Of a stretch of 64,000 bases of DNA, positions 26,480 to 39,889 are shown piece after piece. The notes beneath the pieces are model-generated. The model was not told where the DNA came from and made no database searches. It saw only the letters and a program-made list of their open reading frames with translations. Source of the DNA: Lamellibrachia satsuma (Eukaryota; Annelida; Polychaeta; Sabellida; Siboglinidae); the NCBI GenBank assembly GCA_033239005.1, contig BSQZ01000111.1, forward strand, positions 1,225,001 through 1,289,000, in the 5' to 3' direction. The translations under genes and the position numbers were made by a program. Within the stretch, counting starts at the first letter, position 1. Each line of letters opens with the position of its first letter.

Positions 26480-26665
26480 CGGTTGCTGGAGGGAGGGCGT
26501 CGGTCTATCGGTTGACGGATTGTTGTTCGAATCTACCTGGGCAATTTCGTTCACCCCACTTTGCCTGAGTCTTTCGAAAGAGGGATGCCAGGGGAAGTAA
26601 AATATCCCACGCAGGGAGTAAATGTGAAACCTGCTGTGGACTCCATCGCATGTACCACTACGTAA
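26480..26665 (+). mobile_element. SINE family B copy
   Basis: gttgttcgaatctacctggg (B-box region), gcaatttcgttcacccc, tgcctgagtctttcg, then the B-specific tail tgccaggggaagtaaaatat ... gaaacctgctgtggactc. The tail is shared with 28257-28440 and 58915-58998. Confidence 0.6.
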
Positions 26666-26669
26666 GCGG

Positions 26670-28250
26670 CCGTGACGCGGCATTGTCAGTTGTGCTAATT
26701 ATATCGCAAGGGGTTACGTGTGAACGAATGAATCTCCATCGTAATTCTGCAAGTTTCTCCAATTTTCGATTGTTCACGCTTGCTTTTGTCTTTCTTCACA
26801 CTATCTCTCCAATATGATATCGGCCTTCATGTTCTCCTTGTGCCACAATATTACAACATGTTAATGAAATGTTTAGCGTTATCGAATATAATGGTTTAAA
26901 CAAGCTTAATTAAAGATAAAGAAAAGTAATGGTTGTCTACTAATACACCTATAAGAGTTCCTAAAACATAACCATTTGCAACTACACTCAAGAATATCAC
27001 ACCATTGGTTTACTAGGAAAGCCTTGTTGAACACTCAGCTTAATCGTAATGTCACGGGTCTCGCCATACTGTTAGATAACCTTACGTCACGAGTGTGGTA
27101 TTCTGGCAATATTCGCTCGACAAATTAAAATATATTCGCATACACCTATTCCTTTTCTCGCCAATAGGATATGGCCATGCTATTTGCGTCCAAATTCACA
27201 CATTTCGGACTTTGTTTACTAAACTAATCTTCTTTCTGGCTAAATAACACGTTAGTTTGAGACTTTGCATTGGTTCTGTGTATTCCCCCCTTCATTAGTA
27301 CGCCACTTTTGTCTAGGTCACCCCGATTTGATAGAACTGCGCATGCGCTTATCGGTCGCGCTGGTTAACATGTCAGCCCTTGGTCATTCGGAGAAATGAC
27401 CGGATTGTCCAACTTTTAGAACACATTCTGAGTAAACCACTGACGTGGTATTCTTGATTTTTGTTGGACATGGTTATATTTTGTTATCTCTTCAGACGCA
27501 CAGCCCCAAAACTATGGCTTTTGTGTCGCTTTAAGTAAGGCATTTTAATTAGATCACACGAATGAGTGAAAGCGTAGTAACTGTGCATATTGCGAAAAAG
27601 CCCACTAACACTTAATACCACACATTTAAGGAATACATGAACTATCGATTGTGTGTCAGAAAATTTAGACGGACGGGCCGTGAATAGACGAACAATGACC
27701 AATGGATTCCGTGTCCACTTGCTATCTGGAGCCCGCTGCTTTAGTTGGCATTCTAGAGCATTCGCGTTTTACTAAGCAGCAAATTAAACCGCTAAGCAGG
27801 CTTAAGAACAACATAAGTAGAAACGTCTTGTTTCTGCCTCATACCTTAGTAGGCACGAAGAGGATTACGTAAGTAATTAAACAAGCAAATCAAAACAGGT
27901 TTTAGCAAAGCCTTCCTTTTGGACGTTAAACCCGAATTGGGCACCTAATCCGACATCCATACATCAGTTTCAAATATCTGATAATCGGACGACACTATAC
28001 CCCTTGCTGCTTTTGCCGTTATATTTACGGTTAACTGGTATTAACCGCTTTATTCAGCGTGAGCTCGTCTTAACAACTTTACAAACAGTGAGTTGGTGCA
28101 TCAACACACTTACACACAATTGCTCATTATGGTATTTTCTCACACGACATTTAAATACACAGTAAAAGTAAAGTAACCATTGCAAATTGACATTGGCTAT
28201 TTGATAACAAATTATACAAAAAAACCTTAAATTCATAACCGTACAAGCGT
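26670..28250. other. Intergenic, no gene; minor LINE-tail echo
   Basis: No exon pattern. About 27697-27745 (aatggattccgtgtccacttgc ...) matches the 3' UTR block of the CR1-like LINE copies. The rest is not recognised. Confidence 0.4.
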
Positions 28251-28256
28251 AATAAT

Positions 28257-28440
28257 TGAGCGGTGGTATCGTGGTTAGAACACCGACTGTTGACCGCCGT
28301 TTCGAAGCTTCGGCAATTTCATTCACTTTGCCTGTGTATTTCGGTGGAGACAGTAACAGCCGTTGGAAGTAAGAAGGTGGAATTAAATTATCTCAGGCAG
28401 GGGATACATTTGTAACATGTCGTGGACTCACAGCGTGGTG
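28257..28440 (+). mobile_element. SINE family B copy
   Basis: An A-box-like gagcggtggtatcgtggtta, then ccgtttcgaagcttcggc, aatttcattcactttgcctg, ggaagtaagaaggtgg and tail ggggatacatttgtaacatg + tcgtggactca. Same order of blocks as 26480-26665. Confidence 0.6.
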
Positions 28441-28449
28441 TCTTTATAT

Positions 28450-29310
28450 CTAACCCACTGACTCTAGCTGCTGGAGTTGTTTCCAATTGGAGCGCGTGAG
28501 AGGCGCCGAGCAGGCATTATGGACGGCAGTGATGTCGTAGATGACTCACTGTATGGGTCTACAGCTGTATATGAATGGAAACAAAAACAACTTGCTTCTC
28601 CACTGTAAATGCGTACTTTTTTTCTGAAATAACAAGCGAGCTTAAGGCCTGGGAAAAGTCACACTACATCGACGAGTTACTAGAAAATGTCCTTCTGGAA
28701 GCAGGCATATAGGATACGCTCCTGAAATAGAATGATGCGTCACCACGTAGGGGCGATGTCAACCAGCAGAGACACATCTGTAGTATACAAATACAAAGCT
28801 GTGTTAAATGTATTTCCTACTTGATTATTCGGTATGCATAATGCAATCGAAACATCCACACTCTTTATAAGCCTACACGTTTCGTTTACTTCTCAATCAG
28901 TAAAGCACATTTTCCTTTGTGATATTCTAATCGTCGTATGAATAATACGAGCAAATGTTTGTTTTTCATTCAAAATTTTTTCTTGGAGGCCACACACTTG
29001 CCGAGCAAGGCCAAGCAACTATAACCTACGCAGTTTCGCTGATAGCCATTACTTTGTGTGTGTCCGTTACATACCCGTCGTGTCGTGTTACAGAAGTTAC
29101 TGTAAACAGTACCTTCAATCAATATAACTTAGACTTCTCAAAACAGTACCAAGTGCCTTTATGCACATGGGTTCGTTTATCATTGAGAGCAACCGGTACT
29201 TCATATATAAATCGCCTGTACAAGAACACAGAATAGCACATGCATTTATTCAATTGGCAGTTTGAAAATATAACCGCAGTTATGACATATTGACAAAAGA
29301 TTACCGTTTA
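28450..29310. other. Intergenic, nothing recognised
   Basis: Short frames without family pattern. No microsatellite of note. Confidence 0.4.
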
Positions 29311-29319
29311 TTAGTCGTG

Positions 29320-29880
29320 TGCTGTGTTAGCGAGATGGTATGTAGAAAGCGGACACTTACAGCGCAATACGAATATATCATGTCTGCTGTGTCATATTAG
29401 ACACATGGCACGAGTGGAAGGCGAACGGTTAAACAACAGAACGGATGCGCTCGAAGCGGAGGTGTGGAAGGGGAAGGGGAAGCGGAGGGGTGGAAGGGGA
29501 AGACCACGACTGAGATGGCAGGGCTGTTTATGGGAACAGAATATGGTGGTATTGTCAGGGCAGAAAATAATGAAGGCTTGGTATAGGGTGAGTGTAACCG
29601 GTAGGTGGACCAGTGAAACAGGTCCAATACTTGAAAGAGAGGGAAGAGAAAAGAGGACCTATTAAGATAAAGAGGAAGGTGGAACAGTGACATAGGACCA
29701 ATGATGGAAATATAGGGAACACAACCGAGGACCCATAAAGATAAAGAGGTAGGTGGAACAGTGAAATAGGACCAGTGGTGGAAAGATAAGTAAAACAACT
29801 GAGACCATTTAAATATAAAGAGGTAGGTGAAACAGTGAAATATGACCAATGATGGAAAAAAAACCGGGAACCATTAAATA
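29320..29880 (+). mobile_element. LINE 3' end (RT C-terminus) with 74-bp tail repeats
   Basis: The + strand reads RHMARVEGERLNNRTDALEA, then GKGKRRGGRGRPRLRWQGC, the GRPRxRW signature near the C-terminus of RTE/jockey-like LINE proteins. It is followed by about four 74-bp units (gtaggtggaacagtgaaata + ggacc ... gataaagag) from about 29600 to 29870. Related to the antisense fragment at 345-620. Confidence 0.65.
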
Positions 29881-30039
29881 AATTATAAAGACAATTTTAT
29901 TGGCAACTCAAATGAGTTGGATTCATATCATTATACAGTCAGGAAAACATGTAATGTAATAGGCAATAATCATAAAATACAACAGCCATACAAACTGTAC
30001 CACGATTAGTGGCGTAGCAGATACAATATCATTATAGTA

Positions 30040-30520
30040 TTTATTGCCATTTAATAAGATTTAACAATATTTGCCATCCAAGCCAAAGGCCCAGATGGCA
30101 ATTGGATAAGGAAACCATTGACTTATCGAGAGTCCAACAATGTTCATCTACGTGTAACCCGCCCTCCTGAGATATGTGTCAACCTAGTTTTTATACATAT
30201 TCACGCTGCTAGCAGTTATACAATCCGTAAACAATGTTTCCTTTCATTTATTGTCATCTGTGAGAACGAGTACTTCCTGATATCCAATCTACATACTTTA
30301 CTAATATTTCCTCATGTCCTCTTGTTCTGTTATCCTATCAATATTTTCATATCCATTCAATATCTTAAAAACTTCAACCTGTTCTCCTCTTAACCTCCTT
30401 GTCTCTAGAGTTGTTAAACCACAATCTTTCAGGCGTTCTTCATAATTAAGGTGTAAACCCCATGGTATCAGAGAGTTTCGATGTCTATTCGTCCGAGTCA
30501 TTGGCAATGGATACGTATTG
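30040..30520 (-). mobile_element. 5'-truncated CR1-like LINE
   Basis: The minus strand reads HLNYEERLKDCGLTTLETRR, then LRGEQVEVFKILNGYENIDR, an unmistakable CR1-type RT segment. Further on come a diverged C-terminus (TASSVNMYKN) and the same 3' UTR as 1625-1735 (gttggactctcgataag ... gttaaatcttattaaat). Internal region shortened. Confidence 0.8.
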
Positions 30521-32190
30521 CTGTGCCTTATAACATAATATATATGGTTTTGTCATGTTGGAGTTGATTTAGTTTGTATGAGATTTCTTTCATCTTGTTA
30601 CAATATCGCTCGCAAAGACAGTCCCGCATTTTTGTCAAGGTGTGTACACCTAAATCATTAAGTATACCCAGCATATATGCAACAATCATGCCATACTTCA
30701 TGGACAACGAGGAGAGAAACTACAACATTTATCCCGGCGACATTGATATAGTCCCCGCCGTCTGTAGTCTCGAACAAGTAGGACAGCAGAAGTAGTTCAC
30801 ACCTGCTCAGTATGGCGCATATTTGTTCTATGATCGCAACGAATTAATGGTCTCAGCTGAACGTCACACACCTGGACGCTTCAATACAACAGGTTCGCCG
30901 GGAGGCAGACATGGTTGCGACGCTCCTGAAATAGACACGCAACATCACGACCATTCCAACAGCAGCAACAAAGACAACCACGAAGACACACCTGTTTACT
31001 GATGTTTACATTCACCATCGTTTATTTATTTGTTTTTCAGTCAACTTATCTGCTTATGTTTTATGATATTTTATGTGGTATGCTGCTATTTTATTGTATT
31101 GTCATATTGTTTATCTATATAGCAACATGCCCATCTGAACAACTGTAGACGAACCGTTACTTATAATATTATATATGATATTACAAGTACTATTTTAATA
31201 ATATTTTCTGTAAAGCAATGTTAACTGTATTGGAGGTGGCACTGTACACAACACGTATTACAGGTGTATTATTAACTAGGCTCAGTATCCCCATTTCATC
31301 ATACAACCGATTCCCATTTCTTCCCAGTATACCACATCACATCCTCTACATTACCAGCTAACACTGAATTTAAATATTCATCGCGCCTTGTGGTGTTTCA
31401 ACGCACAATCATGTGACATGCCATATGCCAGCAGCTATATTTAACCCTCGATGAATGGCACAGTTTGCATTTCAGCTGTGCATAAATTGTCTAGGTGAAG
31501 CAATATCTTTACAAACGGTCAAACTGGTTTGGCTGTGAACTGAATGAATCGGTAATATCACATCAAGCACCGCCACAGCTCTAGCATGCGGCGTTTGTTC
31601 GTCCTCGGAGGTTCGGCCCGGCGGGATATAACTATTAAATTGCAGTGAGCGCCCAACCGTGGCATTCACTGCTGGGCAGCCGACGGCGACGGAGCAAACA
31701 TTGGCAGCGATTCGGCCACTCGCATCGAGTGCAGCGGACACTTAAGGTGAGTCCGTTACATGTGCATGTTGCAAGCGTACGTTGTGAGCACACTATTGCC
31801 TTTTAAAATTCCTTTAAGTAGCGCATAACCCCACTCTGAAATATTATCTATCTATGGTTAATCTATAAAACGTGAATATGGTGCAGATAAAAATCGTAAT
31901 ACAATTGTGCTAAGCGTCTAGAGTATCCACACTTCCCTTGAACGTTTCTAATGTGGCCGATGTGAATATGCACTCCACTATGGTTCCATATGTGTGTTGT
32001 ACCATATACGAATAAATAACGCATGTAAACGTCTGCACTGTAGGAAGGGACGAGGTAGCGCTGGTTATGGCCTCTTGTACTGAGTTGAGAGCGAGTATGA
32101 ACAAAAACCTGGGATGGTGTTAGTCACAATGTATGAGCGCAAGGCAATTTGTCTCCGTTGTCGCGTGAACGCTGTTTTTCTAAAGGACAT
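30520..32190. other. Intergenic; candidate promoter and non-coding first exon
   Basis: ctatatttaa at about 31434-31443 is a TATA-like box. A GC-richer stretch follows and ends in CTTAAG|GTGAGT at about 31746, a strong donor. This could be a 5' UTR exon for gene 2 (24 kb downstream), whose first coding exon has an acceptor just before its ATG. Purely a candidate. A 36-codon frame from 30690 (MPYFMDNEERNYNIYPGDID ...) is not recognised. Confidence 0.25.
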
Positions 32191-32194
32191 AATT

Positions 32195-32380
32195 ATCTCG
32201 CTGCGTTTCGAAGCTTGGGAAATTTGCGTCAGTTCATTCAGTTGTATAAATCAGTATCTGGCTATAGACGTCGGTGGATACAAATGAATGCAGTACTTGT
32301 GATGTGGCTGCATGCAGAGAAGTGAAGTTGTTGATCGAATCAAGCCGACCTTACGAACGCATAATTGTCTTCACTGAAAC
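32195..32380 (+). mobile_element. SINE family A fragment
   Basis: gcgtttcgaagcttggg, cagttcattcagttgta, tatctggctatagacgtcgg + tggatacaaatgaatg, then a diverged tail. The head is missing. Confidence 0.6.
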
Positions 32381-32442
32381 GGTTTATGATTGCTGATTAT
32401 GTAACTAGTATACATAATATCAAACTTTACTAGATATTTCAC

Positions 32443-32735
32443 TTCGACCCTTGACCAGGAAGGTCATAGGGACGGATAATCTACGCCAGCCTGGTTTGTC
32501 TTCTGCTGTGCGTAGCAGGGTCGGCAAACTTGCATTGGTTCCATTAATTTGCCAGTTTTGTTCTTCTTCACTTGCGCTCCAGGGTGCCTTGCGCTCCAGG
32601 GTGCCTTGCCTGACGGTGTTTGGTGCTGACGGTATATGGTGTTGTACCGAGTGACGTAGACAAATCAGGAGACCTTGCGTCGTGTTACCGTTGACAACAA
32701 GGGCACTTGCTTTCCAGCAAGGGAATTCACTCATA
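32443..32735 (+). mobile_element. Dispersed repeat D, copy 2
   Basis: Parallels 24395-24650 over ggtcatagggacgg, gacaaatcaggagacct and acaagggcacttgctttcca + gcaagggaa. It contains a small internal duplication (gcgctccagggtgcctt twice). Confidence 0.5.
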
Positions 32736-32767
32736 ATTAAAAACTTTAATAAATGCATTGTTGCACA

Positions 32768-33100
32768 GACGAACGTTACATTTGATTGTAACGTTGCTGG
32801 TTCAGGGGCTGAAGACGAACGTTACATTTGATTGTAACGTTGCTGGTTCCGGCGATAGAGACGAACGTTACATTTGATTGTAACGTTGCTGGTTCAGGCG
32901 CTAGAGACGAACGTTACATTTGAGTGTAACGTTGCTGGTTCCGGTGCTACAGACGAACGTTACATTTTATTGTAACGTTGCTGGTTCAGGCGCTAGAGAC
33001 GAACGTTGCATTTGATTGTAACGTTGCTGGTTCCGGCGCTAGAGACGAACGTTACATTTGATTGTGTCGTTGCTGGTTCCGGCGCTAAAGACGAAACGCA
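32768..33100. repeat. 46-bp x 7 minisatellite, each unit a hairpin
   Basis: gacgaacgttac recurs at 32768, 32814, 32860, 32906, 32952, 32998 and 33044, exactly 46 bp apart, with a partial unit at 33090. Each unit carries the palindrome aacgttaca-tttgat-tgtaacgtt followed by gctggttc(c/a)ggcgct. Confidence 0.95.
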
Positions 33101-33109
33101 TTCAGTATC

Positions 33110-33998
33110 GATCGTGTTTCCATTGCATTTGGGATTACTGAAACAGGTACGGCATGGAACAGTTACGTTGTAGTAGTAGCACGTGTGGGAAATCAATACA
33201 TTATAACTCGCGGTGCTGAACACAAATTTAAAATGCACATGTTCGTTTGCAAGCGAACGGTTATTGCGTGTTAGTAGATGGGTGTGCACGCATGCGAAGC
33301 GTCTGCATAAGGTGCGACAATAAAGGAACTGATTATGCGAATGGGTTTTCGAAATAATATGCCATGCAGTTGTGTGAATGTCCTATGCACTTGTGTAGAT
33401 CATGCAATAGCTTGTCCATTTGGCAAATGCCATTCCGTGTAGCGTCAGCAAAATTGCACACGTCGGCACATCGACGCACAAACATGGCAATTAGTTGTAT
33501 TTACTGCCACGATGAAAGGCTGCTCTCTATTTACACAACGCGTTATCCTACGAACAATATGTCTGCCTTGGACAGCTATCGAGGAGTGCGTTATTGTGTA
33601 TCTTTGCCCTTGTAATTGACACTTTCTGCAGCACGCACCCAGGGCGTAGTCTGGAGTACCACTTACTAGGTAATGACTACGAAGTATTCTTCGAGTTTAT
33701 CTTATCCAACTAAAATAAAAAAAAATTACATTAACTATCGAGCTGGTTATTGCATTTTTTTGGGCCGCTTGAGTCGAAATCTGCTGGCTCCAGACATTTC
33801 TGTACCACATTGATGTTTCCAGCTCTCCTTACTCCTGCCTACATCTTCCAATAAACAGGTGACAGATGTTAAAGGCTGGGCTGCGTTGGCTGGTTCTTCC
33901 ACATGCCGGATGCCACAATATTGTCCTTGAAGTGATCTCATCATTGTTTCTGTAGCAGTTCCTAGCAAATATCAGGGCTTCTCCTTCCCCGACTTCTG
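33110..33998. other. Intergenic, no gene recognised
   Basis: A minus-strand frame at 33747-33968 (73 codons) shows no family pattern I can name. No exon pairs. Confidence 0.35.
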
Positions 33999-34105
33999 CA
34001 TGTACCTTTGCTCATTATGTAATGTATGTACCTTTGCTCACTATGTAATGCATGTACCTTTGCTCACTACGTAATGTATGTACCTTAGCTCACTATGTAA
34101 TGCGT
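33999..34105. repeat. 26-bp x 4 tandem repeat
   Basis: tgtacctttgctcactatgtaatg-type units start at 34001, 34027, 34053 and 34079. Confidence 0.9.
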
Positions 34106-34157
34106 CATGCGTTAAGTCTGCGTTAGGGTCTTAAATGGTGGTATCAAAACAAAGCAA

Positions 34158-34175
34158 AACACATACACATACATA

Positions 34176-34222
<47 letters not shown>

Positions 34223-34303
34223 CCACAAACACACAAAAACACACACACACGCGCGCGCACGCACTCACTAACACACACACACACACACACACAAACACAC
34301 CCA

Positions 34304-34352
<49 letters not shown>

Positions 34353-34430
34353 ACACCAGCGCGCGCACACGCACGCACGCACGTACTCACTCATACACAC
34401 GCACAAACACACACAAACACACAAACACAC
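34158..34430. repeat. CA-rich microsatellite, interrupted
   Basis: Several (CA)n runs broken by aaacac and cgcgcgcac segments. Confidence 0.95.
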
Positions 34431-34439
34431 TTCAATAGC

Positions 34440-36500
34440 CTATTTACGTGTTTCATAACACATCCAGTTTTAATATTTTCAAGGAAACGTACCACTTTGG
34501 CTTATCGACGCGGCAGTTTGAACGGTTTCGTCAATAGTTAGTACTGATTAACAAATCAACGGAATGGTTATCTTTATATGTGATAGGAATGCAAGATAAC
34601 AACCTGATCACGTTGTCCTCGGTTCGGAAACTTGCTGGAATCCCGGTGTATAACCTATCTCCAGACAGTTGGCGGCCCGATTTAGCTTGGTCAATCTAAT
34701 AAAGAAATCTGATGAAAGCTATTTATTTGAACTTAATAGGATAAGATAAAGACAATCGCTGATTTCCGTAATCTACGTCATCAGCATTATAGCTGTAACG
34801 TACTGTATGCCCAAACTATTTGTAATTTAATTAAATTACAGTGGTTTCAAGGTGATAAGTAGATGTCCATACGTCGAAGCCAGTAATTAAAACCAGACTG
34901 TTGTGATCAACCAAACGTGGTCGGGTATACCGATATGAATGTTGACCTTCCCGCAGGCCTTTGCATGAATGCACGCAGCTACTAGTATGACACACATTAT
35001 CCTATCTGGTTGGAACTTTAAACATTGCCTTGTCTCGTCTGCGGGCTGATATGCCCAAGGCTATTCGTTAGCACACTGAGTCATAACCTTTGTCTTTTCG
35101 TGGCCTACCGTGCGTCAGGTTCTTCCCGACAAGTCCACAACAACACGTCAGTTCGAATTTAAACTATTTACGGTTAAAGTACAGGGCAGCACAAATTTAC
35201 TTTATCTACGTTAGCGTAAAATCGATGGGAATTGTTTATAAATAATAAAGCAAGTATATACCGGTAATATGTTTGACACGGTCATTTCAGTGAACATGAT
35301 TGAATTTAATTGAATTGAATATGTTGTACATACCTATGCGGTATAGTATATTGCAAAGTTTTTTGTTAGTCTACGTTATATACCCAACGTGTTTGCGTAC
35401 ATTCATATTGCAATATGCTCATATCGCCAACATGAGATCGTTCGTACATTAATAACACTAGGTCACCTACAGGACAACACGTATGATTGTTTATTTATAT
35501 GCGAATTGAAAGGTCACGGTCAAATGCATTTACTTGTCACGGCTGAGCGACCAAGAGTGCAAACATGACCAGTGTATACGTACGATATAATGCAAAGCCA
35601 TGCCGCATTCTACCACGCCAACGTAAGACACACAGCTCGTTGTCCAGGTTGTATGGAATCCACCCCATGTTGATATATGATACACTTCTGCACCGGCCAA
35701 ATCGTTTGGCCGTTGAGTCGGTAATAAGCTGGAATGATAAGAAGAAACACATTAGTCACAGGTCCTGTGCTGTATTTGGCGGTTCGGGTCGAAACGAGCG
35801 TGGCTGGTGGCATCCCAGTTGGCTTAACGAATCAAATCAGCGATTAATGCTTAGCAGCGTCATCTTGCCCCGCTGTCCCCTTTACAGTGGTCTGATTCCA
35901 TAAACACCAATGACGAGGCTGGAGGTTTTCCAGTCGAGCGAGCAGCTCGAGTAGAAACTAACAGGCGCAGACAGGTGGGTAGGGCGCAGACAGGTGGGTA
36001 GGGCGACGAATTCAATTTTGGCTGTGTAAGCGAGATCGCAGACTGCAGACGGCGGCCGCGTCGCCTGATTTATAATGGGATGTTTCACGAGCCCAGCGAA
36101 CCACGAATAAGATTCGCCGCCTTTTATAACAATTCCATTGACATAATCGCAACGACTGTTTAAGGTGTCGCGATACAGAAGATGCGTTCACAGCATAATG
36201 GCTGCCACGTAGGGGGACATGCAGTGTATGAGTGCGTGGTGTGAATACACATTGATAGCAGTTACGGTTAGTTGGTGTTTTCCCCATTAGCAATTTGGAT
36301 TTGACGGCGATTCCTTTGCACGACAACACGTCAGTGCACGTCGTGCAGGTAATTGACTGTGATAAATGGGTATGTTATTATTGATTACTGACAAATGCCG
36401 CTTTATCTGTCTTATCTCTCTTATCTTTTTTATCTGGCCCGCGGAGCAACAGCAAGGAAACGGCGGAAGACTAGACTGCCTCGTTGTTGCTGATATATCG
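34440..36500. other. Intergenic, no gene seen
   Basis: Only short frames. A small direct repeat, ggcgcagacaggtgggtag twice, at 35964-36003. GC-richer patch around 36030-36110 without clear exon structure. Confidence 0.35.
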
Positions 36501-36507
36501 CCTAGTC

Positions 36508-36633
<126 letters not shown>

Positions 36634-36844
36634 TATCTCGCGTTGCGTTGTATATATATTTAATGGAAAACTGGTGTAGTCATACTAATGCATTGTTCAT
36701 CTGTCAATAAAGGAATACACCTTCTAAAAAGAATTTTACGTTTCGTGTATAGGACATCCGGCGAGAAAAAGTGACGTGTCTATTTCTTAAGCAAGAGAGC
36801 ACGCGTCTAGACAACGCCTGCCAAGGTAACTTAACCCTCTTTGT

Positions 36845-37175
36845 TGTCGCGTACACTGATGGGCGTGTGGTGCGCATTAACACAACGGGTTGAACGTCCG
36901 ATTCTCTCTCAGTCCGACCTGGTTTCGAATCCACTTGCTGCCTTTTCGAAGATTTGGTAATTTCGCTCCCTCCACATTGCCTCAGTCCACTTTGTTGTAT
37001 AAATAAGTACATGTCAATGGATATTGATGGATACATATGAACGAATTCATCGCGCAGTAATTGCGACGTGGCTTAATGGCTCCTTCTGAAGTCGTTGTTG
37101 TTGGAATGAACAGGGGGGTGACATGTAAAGTACTTTGTACGCTACCAATAATGGATACAGCGATATAAAAAATTA
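36845..37175 (+). mobile_element. SINE family A copy
   Basis: A-box-like ggcgtgtggtgcgcatt, tggtttcgaatccacttgc (B box), ttgctgccttttcgaag, ttggtaatttcgctccctcc + acattgcctcagtccac, ttgatggatacatatgaacg, gcgcagtaattgcgacg, ggaatgaacag and tail catgtaaagtactttgta. Near full length. Confidence 0.75.
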
Positions 37176-37199
37176 CAACATATAAACATAGTTCACACA

Positions 37200-38490
37200 A
37201 TGAACACACAGTCATTGCTTTAAGAGCATACATGTAAAATACCCGTCGGGGTGTTCTTCCAAATTATAGTGGCTTGCATCTCGCGTTGCTAGCCTTGAGC
37301 CCAGGGTGCCACTTAGGCAAAGTCATTTGTATGAGATCACGTGTTTTCAAACATAATCCCGTCGAATGGTTATGTATTTGCGAAGTCATGCGAACACTCG
37401 ATACTGGAGACAAAATACTGGTTGAAAAACTGCTGCATAGAACGACCCGCCAAAATGCGCATGACTGTCGTTACAGAGGCATGTCAATATTAAATGTCAG
37501 AGGTGGCCCTGAATAAGGCATCGCTGTGAGAAATAGACGCACTGCGATACGCGCTTCACTGACACGCCTTGCGTGTGACGTTGACAGAGATTATATACCA
37601 GTTAAATGAGTGAAACCCATCAACGTCATGAGATGCGTGGCAGCATGAATTCAGCGCGCCATTACCGAGGGAACACACAGAAAGTCGTGTTTAGTAGCTT
37701 CTAGCTTCAGGTTACTTGTTGTGTTAATAATATTGCCGAACAAGGTATGGGAGAATGCGAACGACTGGCAGTTGTGCTCTTAGTGAAATCTGGTTGAAGA
37801 ATTGTTAGAATGTTCGGTTTATTGTTCGAATTAATAAGAGGTATAGGAAGGTATAATGTGTAATTTGTTTTGGTCGAACCTACGTATATGACACGGCATA
37901 TCATCCATACAACTTCCCATTTACTTTTTTATTTATGTTATTTATATAGGGATAATGTATTGTTTATTCGGACATTATTAAACATATTAATGGCACCATA
38001 TCCTAGAGAGCAGTGTTACTGTAGACACTGGTCTAACATAGATGCTTAATTTTGGAAAATAGTTCAAAGAAATGCAAACAGGCAACACCCAGTTTACCTG
38101 TGCACTCCCATAGGCACTAGCACACACACCTTGCAGAAAATGCCACACTTACGCACTCTCGCCATCGCTGCTACCATGGATATTGTGCTAACCTTGCTAT
38201 ATGGTTTGGATATTCTGCTACCCTGGATAAACTGCTACACTGGATATTCTGCTACCCTGGATATTCTGACTGCTGAAATCATGAATGGCAGATGGGGTTT
38301 ACATCATTTTAATACGACAATTGAGTATCATGTACGAATGACGTTACGAATGGCAGATGGCATTTACACCACTTTAATATGACAATTAATATCATGTTCA
38401 AATGATGTTACGAATGGCAAACGGAGTTTACATCCCTGTAATTTGACAACTGATTATTTATAGGAATTCCCGCGTCATTGTCCAACATGC
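37200..38490. other. Intergenic, no gene seen
   Basis: Short local repeats at 38178-38270 (tggatattctgctaccc) and 38280-38425 (acgaatggcagatgg). No gene signal. Confidence 0.35.
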
Positions 38491-38499
38491 ACTAGTTAT

Positions 38500-38970
38500 T
38501 AATTTTCCGATTGTATAGGCAAATTTGTTTATCCTCGTGCTTCTCTTTTGCTCTGAAACGTGGAACACAACAATAAATGAAGAGAAACTAGCATGTTTCC
38601 GGACCACGTTATGCCTTCACTGACTTCTACAACTGAAATTGTTTATACTCGGGCTTCTCTTTTGCTCTGAAACGTGGAACACAACAATAAATGAAGAGAA
38701 ACTAGCATGTTTCCGGACCACATTATGCCTTCACTGACTTATACATCTGAAACTGGACGAATTCATCATCAAGAAGGGATTCCTTAAAAGAGCAAATGCA
38801 GAGCCATTCAAGTCAACAATATTGAAAACAATATATTTGGGCCATATCCTTGGAATAACAAGAACAAAAAAACAGGTGTGATATTGAAAGCCATCTGAAA
38901 AAGGAAAAGAGGACTTCCAACAGAAACGTACCAACGAACCACCGCAAGAAAGGCATAAACCTATACAATG
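38500..38970 (+). mobile_element. LINE fragment with internal 118-bp duplication
   Basis: The + strand reads LLFCSETWNTTINEEKLACF, then LDEFIIKKGFLKRANAEPFK and IYLGHILG, matching the order ExW.LT...EKLxAF / xEExLxRAN / YLGHI of RTE-like RT C-termini. The block cttctcttttgctctgaaac ... catgtttccggaccac occurs twice (about 38540 and 38658). Confidence 0.6.
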
Positions 38971-39674
38971 AAGACACGTGACTTAGAACGATATGTCAAT
39001 GAATGCATAAAGATAGAAATGGATGGTAAGTTGGTTTTTCTTGTACTTCTTGTGTTGTTGCAATAAAAACAATTCGCAGTAGACGTATCATTTGTTGTTG
39101 GAACAAAACGTGTCAGGTAAAAAACTGCTCTATGGTTCCTTACTTATTTACCCACTTACTTACTTACTTACTTACTTACTTATTTACTTACTTAATCATA
39201 TTGGCCCTTCAGGAGCTTTGGGCGTCAACCACGTTTCTCCACCTCACTCTCTTCTGGGTTAGAGCTTCGGCCTCTCTCTATAGTTCCTTGTGCGAAACAA
39301 TTGCATGAGCCCATATATTTGTTTACTGAAGCTACATTACTACTGAAATTGCTTTCAAAATGTTGCGCGATGGTAATCGTATTTCTATCGTCTGGAAGCA
39401 AATGGAAGTGTTGTGTATCACATCAGTCGATGGTTCTACGCCTTTTCGCAGAATCAATTATTTGATATTCTGTTTGAAGTACGTCAGTGCATAGTTATTC
39501 ATGCGTAACGACGACAACTTTGCAAGGCTCTAGTTTATATGTTCATTCAGGTGTATCAACGATTCCATTGTTCACCCATATAACATGTAGTCGACATGTT
39601 TGCCAAACAAATGCACCACAGAGCGTCATTGCTTTGAAGTAGTGTCTACTCAGAGAATATTTGACAATGTGTCA

Positions 39675-39871
<197 letters not shown>

Positions 39872-39889
39872 TTAATTTGTTCAAGTAGT

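Noticed and set aside
33747..33968. Minus-strand frame of 73 codons, possibly transposase-like
   Set aside because: I could not match it to any transposase signature; left unassigned.
33999..34105. CRISPR-like spacing of repeats (also 32768-33100)
   Set aside because: Units are contiguous tandem copies without unique spacers, in a clearly eukaryotic genome.
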